A DNA stretch of 64,000 bases, from NCBI RefSeq assembly GCF_004335005.1, contig NZ_RQRT01000004.1, positions 62,001 through 126,000 on the forward strand, in the 5' to 3' direction. Source of the stretch: Paracoccus nototheniae (GTDB lineage: Bacteria; Pseudomonadota; Alphaproteobacteria; Rhodobacterales; Rhodobacteraceae). Within the stretch, counting starts at the first letter, position 1. Each line of letters begins with the position of its first letter. The notes under the pieces were generated by a model, which saw only the letters and a program-made list of their open reading frames with translations, did not search any database and was not told the DNA's origin. Positions 8,852 to 19,441 of this stretch are shown here, in pieces. Position numbers and translations under genes: made by a program.

Positions 8852-9720
8852 CGACGCGTAAGGGTATCATTCTGGCCGGGGGATCGGGCACGCGGCTGTA
8901 TCCGATCACCATGGGCGTGTCGAAACAGCTGCTGCCGCTGTATGACAAGCCGATGATCTATTATCCGATCACCGTGCTGATGCTGGCCGGCATCCGCCAG
9001 ATCGCCATCATCACCACGCCCGAGGATCAGGCCCAGTTCCAGCGCCTGCTGGGCGATGGCAGCCAATGGGGGATCGACTTCACCTGGATCATCCAACCCT
9101 CTCCCGACGGGCTCGCACAGGCCTATATCCTGGCCGAGGATTTTCTGGACGGGGCGCCATCCGCGATGGTGCTGGGCGACAACATCTTCTTTGGTCACGG
9201 GCTGCCGGAACTGCTGGCATCCGCCGACGGTCGCGACAGCGGCGGGACGGTCTTTGGTTATCGCGTCTCGGACCCGGAACGCTATGGCGTGGTGGATTTC
9301 GACGATCAGATGCGCGCCCGCGCGATCATCGAGAAACCCAAGGTTCCCCCGTCGGACTATGCCGTCACCGGCCTCTATTTCCTCGACGGCACCGCGTCCG
9401 AACGCGCCCGCGCGGTCCAACCCTCGGATCGCGGAGAGCTGGAGATCACCACCCTGTTGGAAAGCTATCTGCATGATGGCGTGCTGACGGTCGAACGCAT
9501 GGGGCGCGGCTTTGCCTGGCTGGACACCGGCACCCATGCCAGCCTGCTGGATGCGGGCAATTTCGTGCGCACGCTGGAAAACCGTCAGGGCCTGCAGACC
9601 GGCTGCCCTGAAGAAATCGCCTTTGATGCAGGCTGGATCACCCCCGACCAGCTGCGCGAACAGGCCAAACGATATGCCAAGAACGATTATGGTGCCTATC
9701 TGATGCGGCTTGTGTCGTAA
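8848..9720 (+). CDS. rfbA: Glucose-1-phosphate thymidylyltransferase
   Basis: This makes dTDP-glucose from glucose-1-phosphate and dTTP, the first committed step toward dTDP-L-rhamnose. The 290-residue protein carries the nucleotidyltransferase signature [28 protein letters not shown], and the catalytic/metal-binding [11 protein letters not shown]. The length matches RmlA. Its ATG overlaps the rfbD stop (ATGA). The next gene starts 17 bases after its stop and is probably in the same transcript. Confidence 0.96.
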   Translation: MTTRKGIILAGGSGTRLYPITMGVSKQLLPLYDKPMIYYPITVLMLAGIRQIAIITTPEDQAQFQRLLGDGSQWGIDFTWIIQPSPDGLAQAYILAEDFLDGAPSAMVLGDNIFFGHGLPELLASADGRDSGGTVFGYRVSDPERYGVVDFDDQMRARAIIEKPKVPPSDYAVTGLYFLDGTASERARAVQPSDRGELEITTLLESYLHDGVLTVERMGRGFAWLDTGTHASLLDAGNFVRTLENRQGLQTGCPEEIAFDAGWITPDQLREQAKRYAKNDYGAYLMRLVS

Positions 9721-9736
9721 CCGGTCGCCCTGACAG

Positions 9737-11374
9737 ATGGAAATGTTGCCGATGTCCCAATTTGCCTCTTTGAAGCCCGCCGAACCTGCGACGGTCACCC
9801 ATCTGGATGCCTGCATCGCCGAGGCGCGCCGGATCTATGAAACGCTGTTCCCGACCCAAACCCTGCATTTCGTGGTCTTTATGGGCCACAGCCCCATATC
9901 TGCCAGTCCCGAGGTGATCGAGGGCACGCATATTCCGCGCCCCGTCGATCTGGGGCCGGACTATCTGGGAACGATCACCCGGCCCGGTCATCACCCGGAC
10001 GCCCCCGAGGTGACGATCCGGCTGGCGCTGCCCCGTCCGCCCCTGCCCGGAGAGCTGAAGCAGACCGAGGCTCCATGGCAGCCCATCCGCCGCCTTGGCG
10101 CGCTGTTCCGTGCCAGCCCGATGGCCTATGAGGTCGTCCGCTATCAGGCCGAGATGCTGCGCAAGCGCCGGACCGAGGCCCGGCATGACAAGGCCGCCCT
10201 GCCCTTGGGCGAAGGCTCGGCCCTGTTCCCGCGCCCCAAGGCCCCGGACAGCGACCGGCGCCCCGCCATCCTGATCGGCATGCACTGGCTGGAACTGGGC
10301 GGCGCCGAAAAGCTGGGCATGGACACGGTGCACTGGGCGCTGAAGGCCGGGCTGCGGGTGTTCGTCGTGGCCTCGGTCCCGGCGATTCAGCGATTGGCGG
10401 ACCGGCTGCCGGATCATCCCGATGTCACCTTTATCCGGCTGGACCAGTATCTGCCCGCGCCTTTGTGGCCGCGCTATGTCGAAAAGCTGGCCTTGGCGGA
10501 AAACATCCGGGCGGTTCACATCCACCATTGCGTGCCGCTGTATGAAAGCCTGCCGATGCTGCGCATGCGGCTGCCCTGGATCACCACGATCGACAGCACG
10601 CATATCATCGAATACGCCAATGGCGGCTATCCCCGTATTTCGGGCGTGTGGTCCAACTATCTGGACATGCAGCATGTGATCAGCAAGGAGCTGGCCGATT
10701 ACTTTCAGCGCGCCGTTCAGCCGCCTGCGGGTCGGGTGGTCTTGGGGCGGATGCTGGACCGGAACGACGATGCTGCCAGCCTGCCGCCGCTGCGGCTGCA
10801 GCCGGGACAAAAGACCCTGCATGTCAGCTTTGTCGGGCGGATGTATTACCAGAAACGCCCCGTCATCGTGGTCGCGATCCTGCGGGCGCTGGACGCATGG
10901 GCACAAAAGAACGGCGTCACCCTGACCGGCACGATGGTCGGTGAAGGCCCGTTCGAGGCGACCGTCACCCGCCTGCTGCGCCGCCATGGTCTGGGCGGCA
11001 AGATCACCCAGATGCCCGGCAACACCGATGTCCCGGCGCTGCTGGGTCGCTCTGACATCCTGCTGCTGCCGTCGAACAACGAAGGTCTGGCGCTGGTCTG
11101 TTACGAGGCCGTGGCGCAGGGCTGCATCCCCATATCCACCCGCGTGGGTTCGCAGGACGAGGTTCTGCCCGAGGGGCTGCTGGTGCCGCTGGCGCCCTTT
11201 GCCTCGGTCAAGGGCACGGTGGCGGCGGTGGACCGCATGTGGCGCGACGCGGATTTCATGACCAGGCAAAAGGACGGGCTGGCCGCCGCTTGGGCACGCC
11301 TGTCCGCCGATCCGACCGCAGAAGAGGTGCTGACCCCCCTGTATCGCCGCATCGCCGCAGGAGAGGTGCGATGA
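9737..11374 (+). CDS. GT4-family glycosyltransferase
   Basis: The 545-residue protein ends in a GT-B domain: SFVGRMYYQKRP begins the donor-binding half. The segment DILLLPSNNEGLALVCYEAVAQGCIPISTRVGSQDEV carries the GT4 E-x7-E nucleotide-sugar motif. The first ~170 residues are less conserved and the middle has IGMHWLELGGAEKLGMD, a typical GT-B N-terminal glycine loop. ATGs at 9737, 9743 and 9752 are all possible starts. It overlaps the next glycosyltransferase by ATGA and probably acts on the same polysaccharide. Donor sugar unknown. Confidence 0.82.
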   Translation: MEMLPMSQFASLKPAEPATVTHLDACIAEARRIYETLFPTQTLHFVVFMGHSPISASPEVIEGTHIPRPVDLGPDYLGTITRPGHHPDAPEVTIRLALPRPPLPGELKQTEAPWQPIRRLGALFRASPMAYEVVRYQAEMLRKRRTEARHDKAALPLGEGSALFPRPKAPDSDRRPAILIGMHWLELGGAEKLGMDTVHWALKAGLRVFVVASVPAIQRLADRLPDHPDVTFIRLDQYLPAPLWPRYVEKLALAENIRAVHIHHCVPLYESLPMLRMRLPWITTIDSTHIIEYANGGYPRISGVWSNYLDMQHVISKELADYFQRAVQPPAGRVVLGRMLDRNDDAASLPPLRLQPGQKTLHVSFVGRMYYQKRPVIVVAILRALDAWAQKNGVTLTGTMVGEGPFEATVTRLLRRHGLGGKITQMPGNTDVPALLGRSDILLLPSNNEGLALVCYEAVAQGCIPISTRVGSQDEVLPEGLLVPLAPFASVKGTVAAVDRMWRDADFMTRQKDGLAAAWARLSADPTAEEVLTPLYRRIAAGEVR

Positions 11375-12270
11375 GCCCGCTGAACAAGACGGCGGCCGTC
11401 ATCGTCACCTTCAACCGCTCGGCCAAGCTGATGAAGGTGCTGGACGCGCTGGCGGCGCAGACGCTGCGGCCCGATATCGTGCTGGTCGTGGACAATGCCT
11501 CGACCGATGACACGGCGGCGCTGGTCGCCGCGCGGGCGGCGGACGATCCGACGATCCGGCATCTGCGGCTGCCCGCCAATGTCGGCGGCGCCGGGGGCTT
11601 TCATGCCGGCATCAAGGCGGCCTATCAGATGGGCGCGCAGTATTTCTGGATCTCGGACGACGATGCCTATCCGCGGCCCGATGCGATCGCGGCTCTGCAT
11701 GACGCCCTGACCGGGTTCCAGGCCGATAATGGCTGGCGCCCCAGCTTTGCCTGTTCGCGCGTCGAATGGATCGACGGCACCCTGTGCGAGATGAACTGCC
11801 CCCGCACGGTCTGGGACTGGGCGCGCTTCGTGCGCCCGGATCGCGCATGGCCGCTGGTGGATAGCTGCTCTTTCGTGTCGGTCATGATCCCGCGCTGGGC
11901 GGTCAGCGAACACGGGCTGCCCATCGCCGACTATTTCATCTGGTTCGACGATGCCGAATACACCCGCCGGATCGCCCGCAGCTATCCCGGCATCTTTGTG
12001 CCCGAAAGCGTCGTGGTCCATGACACGCCCGACAATCGCGGCGTGAATTTCGGGCTGGTCGATGACAAGAGCCTGTGGAAATTCAAATATGGCGCCCGAA
12101 ACGAAGCCTCGTGGCGGCGCAGCCGGGGCGGGCTGATCAGCGTGCTGGCCTATGCCTATGGCGTGCGTGGCCAGATGCGGCAGGGCAATGTCCCCGCCCG
12201 CCAGCGTCGCCAGATTTATGGCGCGATCCTGAAGGGGCTGGGGTTCCGGCCGGTGATCGAGAAAGCCTGA
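11371..12270 (+). CDS. GT2-family glycosyltransferase, GlfT1/rhamnosyl type
   Basis: This 299-residue GT-A protein has AAVIVTFNRSAKL, VVDNASTDDTAAL, FWISDDDAYPRPDA with the DDD metal triad, and DYFIWFDDAEYTRRI, a late acidic motif seen in galactofuranosyl and rhamnosyl transferases of the GlfT1/WbbL type. A GAGAGG ribosome binding site precedes the ATG, which overlaps the upstream stop. It ends the rhamnose operon. It resembles the protein at 5247-6227 in layout, but the two are divergent, suggesting different linkages. Confidence 0.82.
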   Translation: MSPLNKTAAVIVTFNRSAKLMKVLDALAAQTLRPDIVLVVDNASTDDTAALVAARAADDPTIRHLRLPANVGGAGGFHAGIKAAYQMGAQYFWISDDDAYPRPDAIAALHDALTGFQADNGWRPSFACSRVEWIDGTLCEMNCPRTVWDWARFVRPDRAWPLVDSCSFVSVMIPRWAVSEHGLPIADYFIWFDDAEYTRRIARSYPGIFVPESVVVHDTPDNRGVNFGLVDDKSLWKFKYGARNEASWRRSRGGLISVLAYAYGVRGQMRQGNVPARQRRQIYGAILKGLGFRPVIEKA

Positions 12271-12288
12271 GGACCGCTGGCAGATCGC

Positions 12289-13941
12289 CTAATGCTTGAG
12301 GCGGACCCCCAGAACCGCCTCGATCTGCGCCTGATCGAAGGGCTCGTCCAGCTTGTCGAACAGGGGTTTCATCGCCAGCGGGTCGCGCGAAAAGCTTTCA
12401 TAGGACATCATGATCGAATGGTCCGGATGGGCCGCATGATAATCGGCAAAGCGCTTGTCCATGTCGTGAACAAGCGCTTTGACATCCTCTTCCTTCCAGT
12501 TTTTCCACCATGCCGATTGCGCGACATCGCTGACATTGCGCGTGTTAAAGATGAACAGCGGATCCTTGAAATGATAGCGCATGAATTCCAGAAGATTGGG
12601 AAAGCGATCACCCAATGCGTTGTACCTGATTTCCTTGAAGCCAAAATATTTTGCGTCTCTGGGCGGCTGCAGCACATGGTCGATCAGGGCATCGATCATC
12701 CCCGCCCCGAAGATGCTGGGACGCATCAGATCGGCGCCGTACCACGGGTGATTTTCGGGCTGTTGTTCTTTGCCCCATGAGCCGCGCGTCAGGCGTGCGC
12801 GCATCGCCGCGCTCCAGATCGGTTCGATCACGTTGTGGTTTTCGCCGCGCATCGTGCATCCGGGCAGGGTCTGGACAAGGCTTTGCAGCAGGGTCGATCC
12901 CGTCCGCCCATAGGTGATGATGAAGATGTTGCGCTTGAGCTGGGGAAAGCGCGCCGTCAACCGGTGAGAAGGGGTGGGCGTCATGGCAGGGTCCGTTGGC
13001 ATCGGGGGTGCAGGGGGGCGAGACTGACCGGTCTTATCAGGCGTATTCATGGTCTTGGCGGCCTCGTTCCGGATCCTTTCAAGATCGGGGGATTGCGGAA
13101 ACCGGGGCAAGGCGGCGGTGCAGATCCGTCCGGCCAGCTCTGGCCGCTTTCGCGCCATCGCGTGGCTGGCCATCACGATATGATATTGCGCCGACCCTTT
13201 GCGCCGTCGCGCAAGCGTCTGAAAGCGGTCGGGTGTCAGCGTCGTGTCGATCATCTCGCGCGTGATCTGTTTCAGGATCCCCATCTGCGACAGCAGCCGC
13301 GAAACGCCATGCCCGCCTCCGGGCAGCTTTAGATGGGTGATGGTGGCGCCCTGTCCGAAGCGCGCCGCATGGCGGGCGTCCAGACGATCCAGGCTGTCGT
13401 AAAGAACATAGCAATGGCGGGCATGGCCGATCCCGTCCGCAGCCTCGCCATAAGGAAGACGCCAGTTCTGGGCCCGGCCTTCCGCAAAGCGCCATTCCCA
13501 CGGGACGGTGCCCTTTTTCAGCGTGCTTTGGGGGCTGAACGAGATGACGACCGCGCCCGGCACCAGCCCGGCAAAGGCCGCCGCAGCAAATCCGCCCATC
13601 GAGCCGCCGGTCATGACGACCCGGTCGAACGACGCAAAGAACCCGTCATCGCGCATCTTGTTCAGGGCGCGGATCAGATCGGCGTCGCGATACCAGACCG
13701 CCTGCCGGGCAATCACGCCCAGAAGGGAATAGCCTTCGTCGCGATAAAACGCGTCGCCCCATGTCGGGCGACCGTCATAGGCCTCGTGTCCCGGTCGCGC
13801 GGCATTGTCAAAGCTGACGACCAGCGTGCCGTTGCCCGGCTCGAACTGAAGGCGGTGCATGCCAAGTTCGTGGCTGAAGGCCGTTTCTGGCCGCGCCATC
13901 GGCGGCGCCGGACGCTTGCGCGAAAAGAAACTTTTCAACAT
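12289..13941 (-). CDS. Fusion of alpha/beta-hydrolase-like domain and sulfotransferase
   Basis: The 550-residue protein joins two enzymes. Residues 1-~235 look like an alpha/beta-hydrolase: nucleophile elbow GGSMGG with Ser114, and a likely catalytic His211 in GGGHGVS. After a Pro-rich linker (about 300-325), residues ~335-550 form a sulfotransferase: the PAPS-binding 5'-phosphosulfate loop is ITYGRTGSTLL (about 342-352) and a 3'-phosphate region is FIFNTRNVSDVAQS. It lies 4 bases downstream of glf, in the same direction. A Met at about 314 could start a free sulfotransferase, but the frame is uninterrupted, so a true fusion is more likely. It presumably sulfates and perhaps deacylates the polysaccharide. 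Confidence 0.75.
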   Translation of the reverse strand: MLKSFFSRKRPAPPMARPETAFSHELGMHRLQFEPGNGTLVVSFDNAARPGHEAYDGRPTWGDAFYRDEGYSLLGVIARQAVWYRDADLIRALNKMRDDGFFASFDRVVMTGGSMGGFAAAAFAGLVPGAVVISFSPQSTLKKGTVPWEWRFAEGRAQNWRLPYGEAADGIGHARHCYVLYDSLDRLDARHAARFGQGATITHLKLPGGGHGVSRLLSQMGILKQITREMIDTTLTPDRFQTLARRRKGSAQYHIVMASHAMARKRPELAGRICTAALPRFPQSPDLERIRNEAAKTMNTPDKTGQSRPPAPPMPTDPAMTPTPSHRLTARFPQLKRNIFIITYGRTGSTLLQSLVQTLPGCTMRGENHNVIEPIWSAAMRARLTRGSWGKEQQPENHPWYGADLMRPSIFGAGMIDALIDHVLQPPRDAKYFGFKEIRYNALGDRFPNLLEFMRYHFKDPLFIFNTRNVSDVAQSAWWKNWKEEDVKALVHDMDKRFADYHAAHPDHSIMMSYESFSRDPLAMKPLFDKLDEPFDQAQIEAVLGVRLKH

Positions 13942-13945
13942 CTGA

Positions 13946-15175
<1,230 letters not shown>

Positions 15176-15257
15176 TCAGCTGGGCGGCATGCCGTGCCGC
15201 GCGGCGGCTTTCGATGCGGCAAGCGCGCCGGCCTCTGCCGGTATCGGTGGCCCGGGG

Positions 15258-16649
15258 TCAGTCGGCAAAGCCGAACGCGATATAGTCGCGCAGATAGGCC
15301 TGTTTCGCCGCCTGCAGCAGTGATTTTTCACGCAGGAATTCCGGCATCGGCGCCAGATCCAGATGCGCCAGCCCCGCGTCGTCCAGACCCGCACCATCGC
15401 AAAGCAGCGGCAGATCCTGCATCAGCCGGTCCTCGCGGATCAGGATGTCGGGGGTGGCCACGCGGGCAAAGCCTGCGATGACCTCGGACTGGCTGGCCCA
15501 CCCGGCATGGGTGGGCAGGGTCGTCTGACCGTTCAGATTGCGGCGCAGGAAGGACAGGAACTGCGCGAACAGATCCAGCTGGTCGGGCAGCGACAGGCCC
15601 GCGATCGCATCATCCGCAGGCAGGGCCACGCGGTGAACGCTGCGCATCAGCTGGCGCAGCTCGGGCGAGCCATGGTCCAGCAGCTGGCGAAAGGCCGTCC
15701 ACGCGCGGTGCAGCGGATGACGCAGGACGGTAAAGCTGCGATGCCCGGGATGCTGCCGTTTCCACTGGCGCAGGCTGGTCTGGGTCAGATCGCCGGTCAC
15801 CGGCCCCAGGCCCGCCATCCAGGCGCGGATGGCCGGGCCGGGGCCGCAGCGCACCGGCATATAGATCAGCCCGCTGCCCGCATCGCAGGTCGAAAAGCTG
15901 GGCACCGACGGCCCCCGACGCGGTTCGAAATTGGGGATGCGGCGCAGCATGAACGGGTCGATCTGGTGGAGGTCTTCCTGCATCTGGTCGAAATTGCGGA
16001 CCTTGTCGGCCAGCTCGCGCGGGTTCTGGGGCACCTGATCGCTGGCCGGTTCGACCCGCGCGACATCGGTGCGGCCCAGCCAGTGAACCAGCCCGGTCAT
16101 CACCTCGGCATCGCGCAGATCCTCGTATCCCAGCCAGAATCCGGTCTGGCCGGTCACCTGCAGACGGTGCATCACCCGCAGCTGGAACCGTTCCACGGCC
16201 GAGACCATGTCGCGGAATTCCGGCCCGTCATAACTGATCGCGGCGGGGATCGGGGTCTCGGTCTCGTTCAGCTTCCACTGGTTGGTTTCCCATGCCAGCT
16301 TGGTCGAGACATAACTGTCCAGCGGATTGCGCGTCAGGATGATCTTGGCGCAATCGGCATCGTTCATGATCGCATCGAAGACGCGCGGATCATGGTCGTG
16401 GAAATAGCGAAAGCCCGGCAGATGGCCCGGGCGGTCGAACAGCAGTTTCAGCAGCCGCATCGGGTCGGCCTCGCGTTCCTCGCGGGTGACGCCCTGCAAT
16501 TCGTCCTTGTCGGGCCAGCCCATCATATAGGGGTTGAACGCCTCGCCATAGCAGGTGACCCCCTTGAGCGCGTTCAGCGTCGCCTCGAGCAGGTTGGACC
16601 CGGTGCGCATCTCGGCGAAGATGACAAAGCGGCGGAAGGGGGACGTCAT
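15258..16649 (-). CDS. Tandem-domain sulfotransferase (Stf0-like plus Sulfotransfer_2-like)
   Basis: The 463-residue protein contains two sulfotransferase-like modules. Residues 1-~250 begin FVIFAEMRTGSNLLE, the PAPS 5'-phosphosulfate loop of the Stf0/NodH group, followed by CYGEAFNP and KIILTRNPLDSYVS (3'-phosphate loop). Residues ~255-463 have IYMPVRCGPGPAIRAW, resembling the P-K-x-G loop of Sulfotransfer_2 but with Arg in place of the usual Lys, and FTVLRHPLHRAWTAF, a second 3'-phosphate loop. The start at 16649 overlaps the upstream glycosyltransferase stop (ATGA). It probably sulfates the exported polysaccharide; whether the second domain is active is open. Confidence 0.75.
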   Translation of the reverse strand: MTSPFRRFVIFAEMRTGSNLLEATLNALKGVTCYGEAFNPYMMGWPDKDELQGVTREEREADPMRLLKLLFDRPGHLPGFRYFHDHDPRVFDAIMNDADCAKIILTRNPLDSYVSTKLAWETNQWKLNETETPIPAAISYDGPEFRDMVSAVERFQLRVMHRLQVTGQTGFWLGYEDLRDAEVMTGLVHWLGRTDVARVEPASDQVPQNPRELADKVRNFDQMQEDLHQIDPFMLRRIPNFEPRRGPSVPSFSTCDAGSGLIYMPVRCGPGPAIRAWMAGLGPVTGDLTQTSLRQWKRQHPGHRSFTVLRHPLHRAWTAFRQLLDHGSPELRQLMRSVHRVALPADDAIAGLSLPDQLDLFAQFLSFLRRNLNGQTTLPTHAGWASQSEVIAGFARVATPDILIREDRLMQDLPLLCDGAGLDDAGLAHLDLAPMPEFLREKSLLQAAKQAYLRDYIAFGFAD

Positions 16650-18334
16650 TCGGCGGCAGTCCTTTCGGTCAGTACAATCTCGGGCAAAGGCAGGGTATCG
16701 CCCGTCAGGCGCGGGCGCAGCCCGGAATTGCGCAGCTTGCGCAACAGTTCGGACAGGCCGTGCATGTCGCGCATGGGCGGCGCGTCGCCGGGGGCGCCCG
16801 GATGCAAGGGCAGCTGCTGGACCGACTGGAACAGCATCGCCTGTGGCCGGGCCAGAAAATCGTTCAGCTCGTGGACATGCACCCGCGCCTTGACCCAGAC
16901 CGAGTTCAGCACGTCCAGCTGATGCAGTTCGGCGCGCTGCAACAGGGCGGTGACGCGGCGGATGTCGTCGAAGGGCATACCCGATTCCAGCAAGGGCAGC
17001 ATCCATGCGCCCGTGATCACATGGATCTGCGCATTGGGATCGGTGGCGATGAACCAGTTCAGGGTCTGGTTGTCGCGCGGGCTGAACTGGAAGATCTGCA
17101 TGCGCGGCGAAATCCGGATCAGCGCCGTCAGAAATCCGGTCGGATCGCGGTCCCGGATCAGCGTCGAGGATGAGATGGCGCCGGGCCCGATCTCTGGCCT
17201 GCCGGCAAACTCGACCATCTCGGGGCCCAGCAGATGGCCGTGGACATCGCCCTCGACATTGCCGGCCAGCCAATCCTCGAACCCCGGAAAGATGTCGGAA
17301 AAGCCCTGATAGACCGCATAGGGGGCCGAGGTCTTGCCGTTTTCGGAATCCTTGCGGGGAAAGCGGCTTTGCATGTACAGACCGGGCCGCCCCAGCAGGC
17401 GGCGGCGCACGGTGCGGTTGATCAGCCGTTCGATCCGCTGCGGCTGCGGCGGGCTGACATCGGGCTGCGCCGCCGGGACCACGGGAAAATGGGTCAGCAG
17501 CCGTTCCGCATGCGGCCAGACCTTGCGCGCCACGAAACAGCGCGATTCCTCCAGCATCAGGGTGTGGTCGTCGTACAGCTGATAGGGGCGCCCGTCATGG
17601 TCGAACTTGGCCAGCGTCAGAGAATGGCTTTCGATGCGCACGGCATGGCGCCGCGCCAGCGTCTGGAAATAGCTTTCGTCGGGGATCCAGGCCATCCGGA
17701 AGAACCGGTCGAATTCCGCCCGGCGCGGATCGTCCAGAATGGCGCGCAGCGTCGTGGCGGTCAGGCACCACCATTGCGACCCCAGATGCGGCGCCAGTCC
17801 CTTGGGCAGGCGGCGGCGGATGCCCAGCCTGCGCTGCCAGCTGGTCAGCCGGTCGAACATCCAGCGCTGCCGCCGCCAGTCCAGCGGGAAATACAGGGTA
17901 AAGCGTTCCTCGTTCAGCCCGCCGACGGTCCAGCCGACATCCAGCGCGCTGACGCTTTCGATATGGTCGCAATAGGGGTCCAGCGCCAGAAAGGCCGCCA
18001 GATCGCACACCGGACGCAGGGGCAGGCACGACCCGGACGCCAGATAGACATGGGTGATCCCCTCAAAGCTGTCCAGCAGGGCGCGGGCGGCATCCTGCGT
18101 GGCGCGGACCAGATTGAAGCGGCCCCAATCGCAGCGGTGGCGGCGCGAAAAGACGATACCCGGCAGATCGGCCAGCTGTTCCTTCATCCGCGCGACGGAC
18201 CGGGCCGAGGCCTTGGCATCGACATGGATGGCGACGCGGGCGCCGCCATCGACCCAGATGCGGGCCATCTGCGCGGCCACGTCCAGCCGGGCGTGGCACA
18301 GAAGAACGACACCGATCTGGACCTCGCGTGTCAT
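16646..18334 (-). CDS. GT14-family glycosyltransferase with DUF5928-type C-terminus
   Basis: The 562-residue protein starts like core-2/I-branching enzymes: IGVVLLCHARLDVAAQM, VAIHVDAKAS, RHRCDWGRFNLVRAT and YLASGSCLPLRP, followed by GSQWWCLT and WIPDESYFQTL with the catalytic Glu typical of GT14. Residues ~310-562 form a separate domain seen in Rhodobacteraceae homologues (DUF5928 by memory), with FSDIFPGFEDWLAGNVEGDVHG. It overlaps neighbours on both sides by ATGA, so it is translated together with the sulfotransferase. Likely a beta-linked sugar transferase of the polysaccharide pathway. Confidence 0.75.
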   Translation of the reverse strand: MTREVQIGVVLLCHARLDVAAQMARIWVDGGARVAIHVDAKASARSVARMKEQLADLPGIVFSRRHRCDWGRFNLVRATQDAARALLDSFEGITHVYLASGSCLPLRPVCDLAAFLALDPYCDHIESVSALDVGWTVGGLNEERFTLYFPLDWRRQRWMFDRLTSWQRRLGIRRRLPKGLAPHLGSQWWCLTATTLRAILDDPRRAEFDRFFRMAWIPDESYFQTLARRHAVRIESHSLTLAKFDHDGRPYQLYDDHTLMLEESRCFVARKVWPHAERLLTHFPVVPAAQPDVSPPQPQRIERLINRTVRRRLLGRPGLYMQSRFPRKDSENGKTSAPYAVYQGFSDIFPGFEDWLAGNVEGDVHGHLLGPEMVEFAGRPEIGPGAISSSTLIRDRDPTGFLTALIRISPRMQIFQFSPRDNQTLNWFIATDPNAQIHVITGAWMLPLLESGMPFDDIRRVTALLQRAELHQLDVLNSVWVKARVHVHELNDFLARPQAMLFQSVQQLPLHPGAPGDAPPMRDMHGLSELLRKLRNSGLRPRLTGDTLPLPEIVLTERTAAE

Positions 18335-19410
18335 GCCCAGTTCCCCCGCGAGATCAGGCCCAGATCTTCGAGTTGCTGCCAGTCACCATATTCGCGCGAT
18401 TCGCTGCACCACAAGGTGGTCCCGCGCCTTAGCCCCGCATGATAGGCACGGTACTCCTTGCTGTTGGCATAATGCTGACGACGATCCAGTTCCTCGGCGG
18501 ATTTGCTGGCGAAGGTGGACAGGAACTTGGCGTGCAACAGGCACCCGGATGCCTGTTCGCCCCCGGATTCGTCATAGACCAGATTGAGATGTCGCGGCAG
18601 CAGCATATGGGTGGAGCTGACATAGGCATATCGCCAGTTCCACTTGACCAGCGGCGTCTTGTTCAGCGCCGGACCGGCCAGCGGCTCGGCGGTGAAAAAG
18701 CGCCTGGTGCGGGGGCCGCCCTGAATCCACAGATTGCCGTAATACTCGTTCTTGCTGATCGTGTAATTGGCGGGATCGAACCAGCGCGCAATGCGGAACG
18801 GGTCGGTTCCCTCTTCATAGACCTCATCCTCGATCGCGCCGCGCGGGTACATGTCCAGCAGCATCGCCGGAAAGCTGTTGCGCCCCGAGGCGTCCAGCCA
18901 GTCGGTCAGCGCCGCCAAGGGGCGCGAATCGCAATGCGGATAGATCAGGAATTCATCGGGATCGATGGTCAGGCACCAATGCCCGGACCCGTATTTCATC
19001 AGCAGCCGATTGACCCAGTCCATGCCGAACCGCGACCGCTTGTATCCCGCATTGGTCCACCACAACGACACGTCGGGCTGTTCGGCCAGCCAGTTGCCGC
19101 TGCCATCGTCGCTGTCATTGTTCACGAACAGGAAATGGTTCACGCCAAGGTTGCGGTAATAATCCATGAAATAGGGCAGGCGGACCCGTTCATTGCGCAG
19201 GGTCACAAAGGCCAGAATGTCGCCCTTGCGGATCTGAGCGGTGCGGTTCACGACCGGTTTCAGCGCGCGGCGACGGTTGAAAGCGCGCGCGATCAGGTAC
19301 TGACGTTCCGTTCTGCGACGCAGCCGGTCGGGAATGCGGATGCGGCCAAGACGCATCAGAACGACCGGTCTGGGGCAGGGGGTTGAGGACGCGACATCAT
19401 GGCCTAGCAA
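18331..19410 (-). CDS. Glyco_tranf_2_4 family glycosyltransferase (copy 1)
   Basis: The 359-residue protein has FVTLRNERVRLPYFMDYYRNLGVNH, FVNNDSDDGS, and CLTIDPDEFLIYPHCD, the DxD-like core of the Glyco_tranf_2_4 (PF13704) family. The C-terminal third (LWIQGGPRTRRFF, YVSSTHMLLPRHLN) is shared with the next gene upstream, showing a paralogous pair. An alternative start at 19356 (MRLGRIRIPDR) would drop 18 residues. The stop overlaps the GT14 gene by ATGA. Its substrate is unknown; the pair probably adds or modifies units of the same glycan. Confidence 0.75.
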   Translation of the reverse strand: MLGHDVASSTPCPRPVVLMRLGRIRIPDRLRRRTERQYLIARAFNRRRALKPVVNRTAQIRKGDILAFVTLRNERVRLPYFMDYYRNLGVNHFLFVNNDSDDGSGNWLAEQPDVSLWWTNAGYKRSRFGMDWVNRLLMKYGSGHWCLTIDPDEFLIYPHCDSRPLAALTDWLDASGRNSFPAMLLDMYPRGAIEDEVYEEGTDPFRIARWFDPANYTISKNEYYGNLWIQGGPRTRRFFTAEPLAGPALNKTPLVKWNWRYAYVSSTHMLLPRHLNLVYDESGGEQASGCLLHAKFLSTFASKSAEELDRRQHYANSKEYRAYHAGLRRGTTLWCSESREYGDWQQLEDLGLISRGNWA

Positions 19411-19441
19411 TGTGCAGACAGCGGCCTTTTGGCAAGGGCTT

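Noticed and set aside
15363-16922. 519-codon open frame on the plus strand across the sulfotransferase region
   Set aside because: Antisense to two well-supported genes; the translation shows no motif and spans their junction.
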